DNA of 64,000 nucleotides from Tubiluchus corallicola. Its lineage: Eukaryota > Priapulida > Priapulimorpha > Priapulimorphida > Tubiluchidae. The DNA is taken from contig JAQGDQ010002399.1 of assembly GCA_030141605.1 (NCBI GenBank), forward strand, positions 1-64,000, given 5' to 3'. The notes below the pieces were generated by a model. It was not told where the DNA came from. It was given only the letters and a program-made list of their open reading frames with translations, and did not search any database. Below are positions 1 to 9,277 of this stretch, piece by piece; the first letter of the stretch is position 1; the number at the start of each line of letters is the position of its first letter. The position numbers were made by a program, and so were the translations under genes.

Positions 1-1256
1 TGCACTATATATGGAAGTCTAAGCTGTTTCAATTGAGTGAAATGAAAACTCCAGATGGGCAGAAAGTTGAGGTAGTGCATTGTGGTGAGTATAACGAAAA
101 TGCAGGCCCTGATTTTTTAAACGCAAAAATAACTCTGGATGACAAGGTATGGGTCGGAAATGTAGAAATACACATAGATGCACAGGACTGGAAGAAGCAT
201 AGACATAATAACAATAAAGCCTATGACAATGTAGTGCTACACGTAGTATACAACAACAACTATCAGGCTATACGAAGTAACGGAGAGAAGATACCTACTG
301 TGGAGTTACAGTTTGATAAGAGCTTATATACTATCTATCAAAAACTAGTCGAGGGTAATAAATATTGGGTGGCTTGTGAGGATGTGCTTATGGAAGTGGG
401 AGAATTTCATATACGCCATTGGCTTACTACAGTCTATTTTCATAGGTTGGAGCAGAAGTATGCTTATATAAAGAATATTTTGAAAGAAACGGGCAATAGT
501 TGGGAGGAAACTTTTTACCAGCACCTCGCTCGTAATTTCGGCTTTAAAGTGAATGCCGAACCTTTTGAGCGTTTGGCAAGGTCGCTACCTTTGAAAATAT
601 TGGGAAAGCATAAGGATAACTTGTTGCAGGTAGAGGCCTTGTTGTTTGGACAGGCTGGATTTTTGGAAGAAGAGAAGAAGGATATGTATTATTTGCAATT
701 GAAAAAGGAATATTGCTTTTTGAGGAAAAAATATGCCCTGAAACCAATGGAACACCACCTGTGGAAGTTTATGAGATTGCGACCTGTGAATTTTCCAACT
801 ATTCGTATAGCCCAATTTGCTATGCTTATCTACAAGTCAAGAGCCTTGTTCTCAAAAATATTAGAGACAAACGACATTAATCAAATCTATAAGTTGTTGG
901 AAGTAAAAACTTCTGATTATTGGCAAGAGCATTATACTTTTGAAAAAAAATCGCCCAAAAAAACAAAAAAACTAGGCAAAATGTCTTGTCAGAATATTGT
1001 AATTAATACAGTGATACCTATTACTTTTCTTTATGGCTTGCAAAAAGATGCACAGTACTATAAAGATAGGGTAGTGAACTGGGCAGAGCAGGTAAAACCT
1101 GAAAAAAACCATATAATTAGCAATTGGCAAAAGCTGGGGATAAAAGTTGAAAACGCTTTATACTCTCAGGCTTTAATAGAAATGAAGAACAACTATTGTA
1201 ATAAGAAAAGATGTTTGGAATGTAATGTTGGGAATAAAATTATTTTGAAGAAATAG
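1..1256 (+). CDS. DUF2851 family protein, 5' end cut by the window
   Basis: The reading frame is open from base 3 and continues upstream of the window. The first visible residues (HYIWKSKLF) precede the conserved stretch with DGQKVEV, NAGPDFLNAKI and VGNVEIH, which is how DUF2851 proteins of Bacteroidota begin. Only a few N-terminal residues should therefore be missing. A TTG at 33 is in frame but should not be taken as the start, because family homology extends before it. The family is cytoplasmic, about 420 residues long, and has no established function. The C-terminus carries a Cys-rich tail (NNYCNKKRCLEC) that could bind metal; this is inference. The stop lies 5 bases before the downstream channel gene, so the two are probably co-transcribed. 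Confidence 0.85.
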   Translation, partial: HYIWKSKLFQLSEMKTPDGQKVEVVHCGEYNENAGPDFLNAKITLDDKVWVGNVEIHIDAQDWKKHRHNNNKAYDNVVLHVVYNNNYQAIRSNGEKIPTVELQFDKSLYTIYQKLVEGNKYWVACEDVLMEVGEFHIRHWLTTVYFHRLEQKYAYIKNILKETGNSWEETFYQHLARNFGFKVNAEPFERLARSLPLKILGKHKDNLLQVEALLFGQAGFLEEEKKDMYYLQLKKEYCFLRKKYALKPMEHHLWKFMRLRPVNFPTIRIAQFAMLIYKSRALFSKILETNDINQIYKLLEVKTSDYWQEHYTFEKKSPKKTKKLGKMSCQNIVINTVIPITFLYGLQKDAQYYKDRVVNWAEQVKPEKNHIISNWQKLGIKVENALYSQALIEMKNNYCNKKRCLECNVGNKIILKK

Positions 1257-1261
1257 TAGTT

Positions 1262-2272
1262 ATGCGAACATTTTTTGCTGCAATATTTTTGCTTGTTTTC
1301 ATTATTTTAGTAGGTGTTGTAGGATTCATCTTTTTTGAGGGCTATAGCCTTGTGGAAGCATTTTATATGGTGATTATTACAGTGTCTACTGTGGGGTTTA
1401 AGGAGGTGAGGGAATTATCTGATGCAGGAAGAATTTTTACTTCTATCTTGATATTATGTAATGTGGGAGTGATGGCTTATATTGGTATTATTTTTTCAAA
1501 ATATTTTTTTGGAGGAGTCTTAAAAAAGAATATTAAACAAATAAAAATGAATAATGATATTAAACAACTGAAAGACCACGTTATTGTGTGTGGGTTTGGG
1601 AAAGTAGGAAAGCAAGTAGCAATTGATTTGTGCGATGAGAAACAAAAATTTGTAGTGATAGATAACTCAGAGCTAAGAATAAAAAGGTTGAAAAAAGAAT
1701 GTTTGTCATTTCTTTACATAGAAGGTGACGCTACAAAGGATGATGTGCTGATGCAGGCAAATATAGATAAAGCTAAGGCTTTGATAACAGCTTTGCCCGA
1801 TGATGCAAGTAATGTATTTGTAGCACTTACGGCTAAAGGTATCAATCCTAATTTACGCATAGTGAGCGAGGCAGAAAATGCTAGTTCCAATTTAAAGCTA
1901 AAAAGAGCTGGAGCAGATAATGTAATAATGCCAAGTTCTATGGGAGGAAGACGTATGGCAAAACTGGTTGTGCAGCCCAATATTGTAGAGTTTGTTGAGA
2001 ATATCTTGACCTTGAATGAAAATGAAGTTAGCTTGTCGGAAATCTATTGCGGAGAAGGACAAAATGAAGAAAGCTATGGACCAAAGTCAATTAGGGAACT
2101 GCATATTAGAGGAAAATCAGGTGCAAATATCATTGGGCTTAAAAAAAAGGAAGGAGAATATGTGTTTAATCCCTCGCCTGATACAGTGCTAAATACAACA
2201 GATAGCCTTTTTGTTTTGGGCAACTCTAATCAGGTGAAATTGTTGAAGGAAATACTTTTTCATAAAGAATAA
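1262..2272 (+). CDS. Two-TM potassium channel protein with RCK (TrkA-N/TrkA-C) domains
   Basis: This is a membrane channel subunit of the MthK/Kch type. TM1 is at about residues 5-25, the pore loop with filter TVGFKE is at 43-48, and TM2 is at about 57-83. A cytoplasmic Rossmann RCK domain follows, with the nucleotide-binding glycine motif GFGKVG at 111-116 and an acidic residue at the end of the next strand (VVIDNS). A TrkA-C domain occupies roughly residues 245-335. The family forms tetramers that conduct K+ under control of a ligand bound to the RCK ring. The filter departs from the textbook TVGYGD (Phe for Tyr, Lys-Glu for Gly-Asp), so selectivity cannot be assumed. The start ATG lies 5 bases after the DUF2851 gene. 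Confidence 0.88.
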   Translation: MRTFFAAIFLLVFIILVGVVGFIFFEGYSLVEAFYMVIITVSTVGFKEVRELSDAGRIFTSILILCNVGVMAYIGIIFSKYFFGGVLKKNIKQIKMNNDIKQLKDHVIVCGFGKVGKQVAIDLCDEKQKFVVIDNSELRIKRLKKECLSFLYIEGDATKDDVLMQANIDKAKALITALPDDASNVFVALTAKGINPNLRIVSEAENASSNLKLKRAGADNVIMPSSMGGRRMAKLVVQPNIVEFVENILTLNENEVSLSEIYCGEGQNEESYGPKSIRELHIRGKSGANIIGLKKKEGEYVFNPSPDTVLNTTDSLFVLGNSNQVKLLKEILFHKE

Positions 2273-2418
2273 TGCTAATTATTATTGGTTGTTGTTTTTT
2301 GTTTTTTTTTTTTTTTTTGTGTGTGGTTTTTGTGTGTTGGGTAAAAAGTGTTTTGCAAGAATGATGTACTACTTATTATCAGTTTTCTAGTACATTACCA
2401 AAATAATTTAGATTCATT

Positions 2419-2450
2419 TTTGCTATTTAAATGATTATAAGCTATCTTTG
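2419..2450 (+). promoter_or_regulatory. Bacteroidota-type promoter of the 2477 lipoprotein gene
   Basis: TTTG at 2419-2422 and TATCTTTG at 2443-2450 are separated by exactly 20 bases. This matches the known -33 TTTG / -7 TAnnTTTG consensus of Bacteroidota. Transcription would start near 2457, about 20 bases before the ATG at 2477. Confidence 0.7.
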
Positions 2451-2476
2451 TTCTAACTAATTAATTACGAAATTAT

Positions 2477-2890
2477 ATGAAAAGGACTTGTTTGATAGGA
2501 TTTAATTTGGTTTTTTTACTTCTTATTGTTACTTGTTCAAAAAAAGAAAGTAATCCACCTGTTGCTGTTCCTCAAATAAATAGCCTTAGTGTAATCCCAG
2601 ATACTTTTAAGGTAGGCGAGAAGATAACAGTAAATGCAACTGTAAAGGATGAAAAGGGGCTGCAATCTTATCAGATACTTATTGGATATGACGAATTAAA
2701 AGGAACAAATGAATTATTTATTGAGTTTGATTCTACCTATGTGTCTGATATCAAATCGGATGATATAAGCAAAGAATTTGATATTCCCGCTGAAACTAAA
2801 ATTTCACCTGCAAACGTTAGTTTAAGAGTAATTAATACCTCTAATAAAAGCAAAGTAAAAGTGTTGTACGATATAGGGGTTATTCAATAG
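2477..2890 (+). CDS. Small lipoprotein with one Ig-like beta domain, function unknown
   Basis: The protein has 137 residues. The N-terminus is a lipoprotein signal peptide ending in a lipobox with Cys20 (LLLIVTC), so it should be anchored in the outer or inner membrane. Mature residues about 33-135 contain alternating beta-prone segments with a phrase (DTFKVGEKITVNATVKDE) typical of Ig-like or DUF4625-like Bacteroidota lipoproteins. I do not recognise a specific family with certainty. The gene has its own well-formed promoter and lies just upstream of a FISUMP-domain surface protein, so both may act at the cell surface. Confidence 0.7.
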   Translation: MKRTCLIGFNLVFLLLIVTCSKKESNPPVAVPQINSLSVIPDTFKVGEKITVNATVKDEKGLQSYQILIGYDELKGTNELFIEFDSTYVSDIKSDDISKEFDIPAETKISPANVSLRVINTSNKSKVKVLYDIGVIQ

Positions 2891-2985
2891 ATCTATTTAA
2901 TATAATTATTAAGAAAAGTTGATTTTTTTATTTTCTTTGTTTCGGTTTTTATATATTTGAGTGATTAATAAATTTTATATTTTGT

Positions 2986-3594
2986 ATGAAAGGTAAAAAT
3001 GTTGAAGTGAAAAAATATTTAATTGTAGTTATTTCTTTTCTAATGGTTAGTAGCCTTCTAAAAGCTCAAGAAACATTTACAGATAATAGAGATGGGAAGT
3101 CATATAAAACAGTAGTTATTGGTAATAATGTTTGGATGACGGAGAATATGCAATACGAAACAATGGGGTCGTGGTGTTATGAAAACGAGAAGGCTAATTG
3201 TGTTAAATACGGTAGACTATATACTTGGGATATGGCTATTAGTGTTTGCCCAGCAGGTTGGCACCTACCTACTGAGAAAGAATGGCAGAATTTGGAAGTG
3301 TCTTTGGGTATTTCTTCTGACGAACTTGATGAAAGTGGGTTTAGGGGAGATAATCAAGCTACTTTGCTGAAAGTAGGAGGGAGCAGTGGTTTCGAAGCTC
3401 AATATGCGGGTTACAAGCCCTGGGTAGGTGGTTTTTATAATTTAAACCAACATGCTTATTTTTGGACTGCTACAATAGACGAGCAGGCTAAGAGCCTTAT
3501 AAAATACCGTTCTTTATTTACAGAAGAGGAACGTATAAATAAAGGAGAATTGGACAAAAAAAACGCTTTATCTGTTAGGTGTGTGAAGGATTAA
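2986..3594 (+). CDS. FISUMP-domain (Fibrobacter major paralogous domain) secreted protein
   Basis: The protein has 202 residues. A short basic leader is followed by a signal peptide ending in LLKAQ. The rest is a FISUMP domain, shown by TFTDNRDGKSYKTV, VWMTENM, the Trp-Cys-Tyr segment, GRLYTWDMA, CPAGWHLPT, FWTAT and the final SVRCVKD. The domain is a C-type-lectin-like surface module common in Bacteroidota and Fibrobacter, with no defined ligand. The two Cys pairs of the fold are present. A -7 like box TATATTTG lies at 2952-2959, with only a weak -33 element upstream. The ATG at 2986 is the most upstream possible start and gives a long n-region; an internal GTG is an alternative. Confidence 0.85.
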   Translation: MKGKNVEVKKYLIVVISFLMVSSLLKAQETFTDNRDGKSYKTVVIGNNVWMTENMQYETMGSWCYENEKANCVKYGRLYTWDMAISVCPAGWHLPTEKEWQNLEVSLGISSDELDESGFRGDNQATLLKVGGSSGFEAQYAGYKPWVGGFYNLNQHAYFWTATIDEQAKSLIKYRSLFTEEERINKGELDKKNALSVRCVKD

Positions 3595-3672
3595 GTAGTA
3601 ATTTTCAGGGCTATTCTTTGGCTTGCTCCATAGCTGTTAAGACAATTTCATAAAAAATCAAATAGACTGAAC

Positions 3673-3706
3673 GGGTTTCTTAAATCAAACAAGCCCATTT
3701 TTTGTG
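3673..3706 (+). terminator. Rho-independent terminator after the FISUMP gene
   Basis: GGGTTTCTT at 3673-3681 pairs with AAACAAGCCC at about 3687-3696, with one G-U pair and one mismatch. A run of six T follows. The rest of 3595-3919 holds no gene I can support. Confidence 0.5.
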
Positions 3707-3919
3707 TTTTTCTTTTGCACAATGATACGAGGTATAGATTGTGGTAATGTATTAAGAGTTGGTAGTAAACAGTTATCTTGTGCGTTTAAGATTCCTGATA
3801 TTTTGCGACAACAAAATTCGGGAATGACAATGATATTATATAGTATTTTCTACCTTGTTAATAATAGCAAACACTACCAAAATAAAAACAATAACTTATA
3901 GTTACTCTTATTTAATTAC

Positions 3920-5917
3920 TCATTTCCCAACTCCAACACCTCGTAAAAACGGATAGCCTTCATTAATAACCCCTGTTTCATCTATATCCCAAATGGTACT
4001 AAAGTCCCATCCTTTCTTTTCAAACTCTTCTTTCTTTTTCATCAATTTTGTAGAAGAACCATTCTGACCTCCGCCATCGCCCCCACCACCAGAAAATTTA
4101 GCCTGCCCTGATGTTTCTAAATCATAATAACTATCTTTTATTTTGCCTTGTAGATGATTGTATCCCACAAAGCCGCCAAACTTATTATTAACAGGAGTGG
4201 TATTTTCTTTTACAAACCCTGTGGCATAGCAGTTTTCTATCCTAGAAACTGCTGCAGAATTTTCTCCTACCAGACCCCCTATGTAACATAAGGTAGATAC
4301 TACATTCTTTGCTTCAACACTTCCTCTTGAATAGCAGTTTTGTGCCGTAGCCTCTATAGGACCTCCATTAGTTCCAATAAGTCCACCAATACGACTATTT
4401 CCTATTACCTTACCTGTGGCATAGCAATTTTTTATTTTTTGTCCTTGCACTCCTACCAGTCCTCCAGCATGTGTCCTATTAGTTCCTTTAATGCAAGTTA
4501 CATCTGCTGTGCTATAACAATTATTTATTTCCCCATCATTCCAACTCACCAGACCACCAACATAGTCGATCCCTACTACACTTCCCGTAGAATAGCAATC
4601 ACTTATAAGTACATCAAAAATGTAACCAACCAGCCCCCCAACATGCTCTCCTCCATTTACTCCTATTGCTGACGTTTCTACACCTACATTCTTTATTACT
4701 ACGGCATCATCATTATTTTCTCCACTAGCATACCCAAATACTCCCGAAAACATCTGACTGGGACGATTGACACAGAAATTACTTATTACATAATATTGGC
4801 CATCAAACGTTCCCGTAAAAGGATCGGTGGAACTGCCTAAGGGGGAAAAACCAGAACTTGAAAAACCGTCTTCATTTGGATTGGGAAAAACAATATCGTT
4901 TTCTAAAATATAATCTCCTCCTAAATCATTTTTAATACCCTGTAAGTCTTGCCAACTTTTTACTTTGTACTGCTCTTTGAGAACAGTATAGTTAAAGTTG
5001 TTCCCTGCCAATACCAAAGAAGTCGCAACATCTCCATCTGGTATTGTTTTCCAACTATTAGAGGATAAGTTACTAGTTATAACTCCTTTACCATTCTCTA
5101 CAACAACCGTTCCACTCCCAGCACTTTCTGTCCCTATTTTCAATGTATAACTATAACTACCATCTGATAAATTACTTAACTCAAATAAGTCAGTTTTATC
5201 AAAATCGCCTGCTCCTATACGATTTGCTTCTTCGTAGTAGCTCACTGCTTTCAAAACAGGTTCTTTGCTACTAACTGTTGTTACCTTGTAAGTTTTTGTA
5301 ATTTTACCATCTTGAGTTGTTACTTCATAATGTACAGGGGTAGAAAAGTCTTTCTCTTTTTCACTTGGTGGGTTTACCGTGGCTCCTAATGATACGTTTA
5401 TAGTTGGGGTAAATTTGTTGCCCGTTACACCATAGGGCAGCATCATTCTTATATCAGTGTTCAATATATCTCCCTTCAAATCAGAGGTTAGCGAAGGGTT
5501 TTTTTCTACTTTAAATATAAAAGAAACAATTTCTGCCTTTTCACTTAAAGAAGAGATGGGTACTCTAACGGTATAAACTTTTTTTGCTATTCCATCTTCT
5601 GCAACCACGACATAGGATACAGAACTTGTAAAGTTTGCTACTTCACCTTTGGCAAGTCTTATTGTTGCTCCATCAGATATTTTTATAGTAGGTACTAATT
5701 TACTTCTGTCAGTACCATAAGCAACCTCATTTGTAGTTATATTTACACCTTCTATATGCCCAATTAAATCATTATCCAACATATCGTTGTTAGATGCTTC
5801 AAATATAAAAGAGCTAATCTCATTATCAGAAGATTTTGGAGCTTCTAACTCTTCTTTATTGCACCCAAATGCTAATGCAAAAAACAATAAAACAAAGTAC
5901 TTGAATTCAACTTTCAT
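3920..5917 (-). CDS. GLUG-repeat surface lipoprotein with two N-terminal DUF5018-like domains
   Basis: The protein has 665 residues. The lipoprotein signal peptide ends at Cys19 (ALAFGC). Residues about 30-120 and 125-215 form two similar domains (ISSFIFEA... and IVSFIFKV..., each ending in a KxYxVxV segment) resembling DUF5018/Pkd-like lipoprotein domains. Residues about 220-340 hold a module starting SYYEEANRIGAGDF that is shared with the protein at 38943-40628. From about residue 345 a beta-helix region begins (GTFDGQYYVISNF) with at least five GLUG motifs (VGGLVGYI, NNCYSTADV, AGGLVGVQ, IGGLIGTN, IGGLVGEN). GLUG proteins are usually surface-exposed adhesin-like molecules. It is monocistronic and convergent with the FISUMP gene. 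A -7 like box (CAAACATA on the plus strand) is at 5981-5988. Confidence 0.82.
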   Translation of the reverse strand: MKVEFKYFVLLFFALAFGCNKEELEAPKSSDNEISSFIFEASNNDMLDNDLIGHIEGVNITTNEVAYGTDRSKLVPTIKISDGATIRLAKGEVANFTSSVSYVVVAEDGIAKKVYTVRVPISSLSEKAEIVSFIFKVEKNPSLTSDLKGDILNTDIRMMLPYGVTGNKFTPTINVSLGATVNPPSEKEKDFSTPVHYEVTTQDGKITKTYKVTTVSSKEPVLKAVSYYEEANRIGAGDFDKTDLFELSNLSDGSYSYTLKIGTESAGSGTVVVENGKGVITSNLSSNSWKTIPDGDVATSLVLAGNNFNYTVLKEQYKVKSWQDLQGIKNDLGGDYILENDIVFPNPNEDGFSSSGFSPLGSSTDPFTGTFDGQYYVISNFCVNRPSQMFSGVFGYASGENNDDAVVIKNVGVETSAIGVNGGEHVGGLVGYIFDVLISDCYSTGSVVGIDYVGGLVSWNDGEINNCYSTADVTCIKGTNRTHAGGLVGVQGQKIKNCYATGKVIGNSRIGGLIGTNGGPIEATAQNCYSRGSVEAKNVVSTLCYIGGLVGENSAAVSRIENCYATGFVKENTTPVNNKFGGFVGYNHLQGKIKDSYYDLETSGQAKFSGGGGDGGGQNGSSTKLMKKKEEFEKKGWDFSTIWDIDETGVINEGYPFLRGVGVGK

Positions 5918-6530
5918 TGCTACTGTATAAAACTACAAGCTATAATATAGTTATAATATAGTAAATAAAAAAATAAAAAACAAACATAATTCAAAAAAAT
6001 AAGACAATGACATACAATTTTAAATTCTTCTTATGAATCAAGTCCTAAATTAAAATTTCTGTGCAGTAGAGAACAAGTGCCCTTAAAGGATTTTGATAGA
6101 AAAATAAGCGGCAGGCGAAGCAATTATACTTTCTCACTGTTTGAGCCTTTTGAAAATAAGATATAATGAGTAAAAGAGAAGAAAAAAGCAGTATCAAACC
6201 AAAAAACAAACTTAAAGTAAATTAAGAGTTAAGAATTAAAAACGTATAAGACACCTGCCTTTGCAACTATGACATACTGCTTACCACCAACTTCTAATAC
6301 ATTATCTTTATCTTAGAGTTTGTAAGTATAAAAAACTGATTTTCAATAGAATGAGTCATTTTTACAGTTTTTGGCAAGCTTTTTTTCTTGCGGCTCTAAT
6401 ATCTATGGTTTCTCTTGTTGTCCTAAGGTTGTAGGGTAAATACAAAGCAAGGGCAGTAGATAGCGAACCTTCTTTATGCTCAAAATTAAAAATTAAAGCA
6501 TAAACCTATTACAGTTTTTAATTAAAAGCT
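5918..6530. other. 613-bp AT-rich gap without a recognisable gene
   Basis: No ORF here has coding character, and I see no tRNA, repeat or strong hairpin. It separates divergent genes and should contain the promoter of the GLUG lipoprotein at its left end and that of DUF368 at its right end. Confidence 0.5.
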
Positions 6531-6538
6531 TACCTTTG
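6531..6538 (+). promoter_or_regulatory. -7 promoter element (TACCTTTG) of the DUF368 gene
   Basis: TACCTTTG followed by CA matches the Bacteroidota -7 box. Transcription would start near 6545. That excludes the in-frame TTG at 6547 as a practical start and supports the ATG at 6574. No good TTTG is visible 19-21 bases upstream. Confidence 0.5.
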
Positions 6539-6573
6539 CAAGGTATTTGCCACCTGCTATATCACAAAATGAA

Positions 6574-7515
6574 ATGAAAAAAACAATACGAGTTTTTGTA
6601 TCTACTGTTTTAAAAGGTATGGCAATGGGGGCTGCTGATGTAGTTCCTGGTGTATCGGGTGGAACTATCGCTTTTATTACTGGTATTTATGAGGAGTTGA
6701 TTAATTCTATTAAATCCATTAATTATACCAACCTAAAATTAATTCTTAAAGCTAAGTTCAAAGAATTTTTTCAAGCTATTAATGGTAGGTTTCTTTTTAC
6801 TCTATTCTTTGGTATTGCTATTAGTATTATCACGCTTTCTAAGATAATTAGGCATCTTTTAAATGTATATCCCATTTTTGTGTGGTCGTTTTTCTTTGGG
6901 CTTATTGTAGCTTCTGCCATAGTAGTAGCTAAAAGAATTACAGAAAGAAATACTCATATTGTAATTGTTGTTTTACTTGGTGCCTTGTTTTCTTATTATG
7001 TTACAATTTTAAATCCTATTTCTACTGCTGAAAATTATCTCTTCATTTTTTTTACTGGAGCTATTGCTGTCTGTGCTATGATACTTCCCGGCATATCTGG
7101 AGCATTTATGCTGTTACTACTTGGCAAGTACACTTTTACTTTAGAAGCAGTTAATGAGCTCAGAATGGATATTATTATTACACTTGGGGCTGGTGCAGTT
7201 ATTGGATTGATTAGTTTTTCTAATTTGCTCTCGTGGTTATTGAAAAGGTATCATAACCTTACGATAGCTTTTTTGTCAGGTTTTATGATAGGTTCTTTAA
7301 ATAAAGTGTGGGTTTGGAAGCGTCCTTTGAAATATTATACTAATAGTAAGGGAGAGTTGAAACCTCTTATAGAAGAAAACGTATTACCAAGTACTTATGC
7401 ACAATTTACGCAGCAGGACCCAAAATTGTTTGGAGCTATTATATTTGCAATTGTTGGTTTTTTAGCAGTATATGGCATAGAAAAACTAGCAAGGAATAAG
7501 ACTACTAATAAATAA
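6574..7515 (+). CDS. DUF368 family polytopic membrane protein
   Basis: The protein has 313 residues and about eight predicted membrane segments. The family signature MGAADVVPGVSGGTIAFITGIYEELI is at the N-terminus and its second half (CAMILPGISGAFMLLLLGKY) near residue 180. This is the internal repeat of DUF368, a relative of lipid-carrier translocases. Members have been linked to recycling of undecaprenyl phosphate across the membrane (the PopT/DUF368 group); that role here is from family knowledge. The start is set by the -7 box at 6531 and the MKK at 6574, not by the upstream TTG. The S41 protease gene follows after 60 bases in the same direction, probably on the same transcript. Confidence 0.85.
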   Translation: MKKTIRVFVSTVLKGMAMGAADVVPGVSGGTIAFITGIYEELINSIKSINYTNLKLILKAKFKEFFQAINGRFLFTLFFGIAISIITLSKIIRHLLNVYPIFVWSFFFGLIVASAIVVAKRITERNTHIVIVVLLGALFSYYVTILNPISTAENYLFIFFTGAIAVCAMILPGISGAFMLLLLGKYTFTLEAVNELRMDIIITLGAGAVIGLISFSNLLSWLLKRYHNLTIAFLSGFMIGSLNKVWVWKRPLKYYTNSKGELKPLIEENVLPSTYAQFTQQDPKLFGAIIFAIVGFLAVYGIEKLARNKTTNK

Positions 7516-7575
7516 ATATACAGATAAGATGAAGCATAAGCGTTTGCTTTTGTTCCTACTAAAATAAAAAATAAT

Positions 7576-9180
7576 ATGAAAAAAATAAACGCCTTCCTTA
7601 TAACATTATTTCTCTCCCTCTCATATTTTCCACTGCAAGCACAGTTTATAGATAGAGATTCTCAAAAATTGACTTATGCTATTAATATTATTAAAACTTT
7701 TTATGTAGATACGATAAATTCCGGCGAGCTGGTAGAAAGTGCTATTGTTAAAATGCTTTCGGAGCTAGATCCTCACTCCTCTTATATTAGTGCTAAAGAT
7801 GTGGAAGAAATGAGCGAACCAATAATGGCCAACTTTGAAGGAATAGGTATAGAGTTTAATATTTTTAAAGATACTTTAATGGTTGTGCGAACTATACCTG
7901 GTGGCCCCTCTGAAAAGGTAGGTTTACGAGCAGGGGATAGAATAATAGAGATAAATAGTGAAAACGTAGCAGGTATAGGGTTGAAGAATAGTGAGGTGAT
8001 AAAAAAACTAAGGGGCGACAAAGGAACAGTTGTAACTATAAGGGTAAAAAGAAAGCGAGCAAAAACTTTTCTCTTTTTTAAAATTACACGCGATAAAATA
8101 CCTCTTTCAAGCATAGATGCAAGTTATTTGGTAAATAATGAGACTGGCTACATAAAAATAAACCGTTTTTCACTAAGTACGGGCAGAGAATTTGCTAGAG
8201 CTTTAGACAGTTTGCAAAAGCACAATATAAATAGCCTTATCATAGATTTAAGAGGTAATGGGGGCGGATTGCTTAGTGCTGCGATTAGCATAACGGAGCT
8301 GTTTTTACCTCCTAAAAATTTAGTGGTCTATACTGAGGGGATCAGAGCTCCTAAACAGGAATTTGTTTCCAAGAAAAGAACTGGGTTTAAAAAAGGGCAA
8401 ATTGTAGTTCTTTTAGATGAAGAAAGTGCTTCTGCAAGTGAAATTTTAGCCGGAGCCATACAAGATTGGGATAGGGGAGTGCTGATAGGACGCCGTTCAT
8501 TTGGCAAAGGCTTAGTGCAAAGGCAGTATTCACTATTTGATGGTTCGGAAATACGTCTTACTACTGCAAGGTATTACACACCTACGGGTCGCCTTATTCA
8601 AAAACCGTATGGTGAAGGAGTAAAAGAGTATAGGAGAGAATTGTATCATAGGTATGAAACAGGCGAATTATATGAGCAAGATAGCATTCCTCATTCACCT
8701 GACTCCCTGAAATATTATACTTTAAAGAATAATAGAGTTGTGTATGGTGGAGGGGGAATTACTCCTGATGTATTTGTTCCGTTAGATACTACTTATTTTA
8801 CGGATTATTATAGAAGTCTTATTGCTAATGCTATTATTATAGATTTTGTGTATAACTACGTAGATGTGAATAGGCAAAAACTGTTGGCAGAATATGAAAC
8901 TTTTGATAGTTTTAAAAATAATTTTGAGATTGGTGATGATGTTATAGAAGAGATAACGAAAAATGGTGAAAAAGATAGTATCACTATTAATGAAGAAGAA
9001 TTACAAATTTCACTGCCCCACATTAAACTGATAACAAAAGCCTATATAGCTAGTAATATTTGGGGACGTTCTTATTTCTTTGAGCTATACAATGAATTTT
9101 CTCAAGAGTACCAAGAAGCATTGAAGCTACTGGGCGATAAAAAGCGGTATAATTTATATTTGCGAGGATTAAAGAATTAA
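7576..9180 (+). CDS. S41 family C-terminal processing peptidase (CtpA/Prc-like)
   Basis: The protein has 534 residues. It has a signal peptide (to about residue 22), a PDZ domain (about 88-165, with GIGIEFNIF and GGPSEKVGLRAGDRI) and an S41 protease core. The catalytic dyad is readable: the SASASE motif with Ser286, and Lys311 in the GRRSFGKG motif. Their spacing of 25 residues equals that of E. coli Prc (Ser430/Lys455). The protein should act in the periplasm, trimming or degrading proteins through their C-termini. A C-terminal tail of about 130 residues after the protease core is usual in Bacteroidota homologues. It follows DUF368 and is convergent with hisB. Confidence 0.92.
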   Translation: MKKINAFLITLFLSLSYFPLQAQFIDRDSQKLTYAINIIKTFYVDTINSGELVESAIVKMLSELDPHSSYISAKDVEEMSEPIMANFEGIGIEFNIFKDTLMVVRTIPGGPSEKVGLRAGDRIIEINSENVAGIGLKNSEVIKKLRGDKGTVVTIRVKRKRAKTFLFFKITRDKIPLSSIDASYLVNNETGYIKINRFSLSTGREFARALDSLQKHNINSLIIDLRGNGGGLLSAAISITELFLPPKNLVVYTEGIRAPKQEFVSKKRTGFKKGQIVVLLDEESASASEILAGAIQDWDRGVLIGRRSFGKGLVQRQYSLFDGSEIRLTTARYYTPTGRLIQKPYGEGVKEYRRELYHRYETGELYEQDSIPHSPDSLKYYTLKNNRVVYGGGGITPDVFVPLDTTYFTDYYRSLIANAIIIDFVYNYVDVNRQKLLAEYETFDSFKNNFEIGDDVIEEITKNGEKDSITINEEELQISLPHIKLITKAYIASNIWGRSYFFELYNEFSQEYQEALKLLGDKKRYNLYLRGLKN

Positions 9181-9256
9181 AGTGTTGATTTGCAGCTTGT
9201 TATAGGGTTTTATATTTTCTTTATTTTTATAGATGGTGTATAAAGGAGATGGTGGT

Positions 9257-9275
9257 AAACGACAATCGTTTTTAG
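9257..9275. terminator. Small hairpin between convergent S41 and hisB genes
   Basis: AAACGA (9257-9262) and TCGTTT (9266-9271) form a 6-bp stem with loop CAA. More T residues follow on the plus strand, and A residues precede on the other side. A weak bidirectional terminator is plausible from its position. Confidence 0.35.
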
Positions 9276-9277
9276 TC

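Noticed and set aside
544-815. Minus-strand ORFs inside the DUF2851 gene
   Set aside because: Opposite a well-conserved family; no start signals or domain features.
2296-2320. Long T tract after the K+ channel gene as a terminator
   Set aside because: No hairpin precedes it, so an intrinsic terminator cannot be claimed.
3704-3901. 65-codon plus-strand ORF
   Set aside because: It begins at the T-run of the terminator after the FISUMP gene, has no domain and no promoter; most likely chance.
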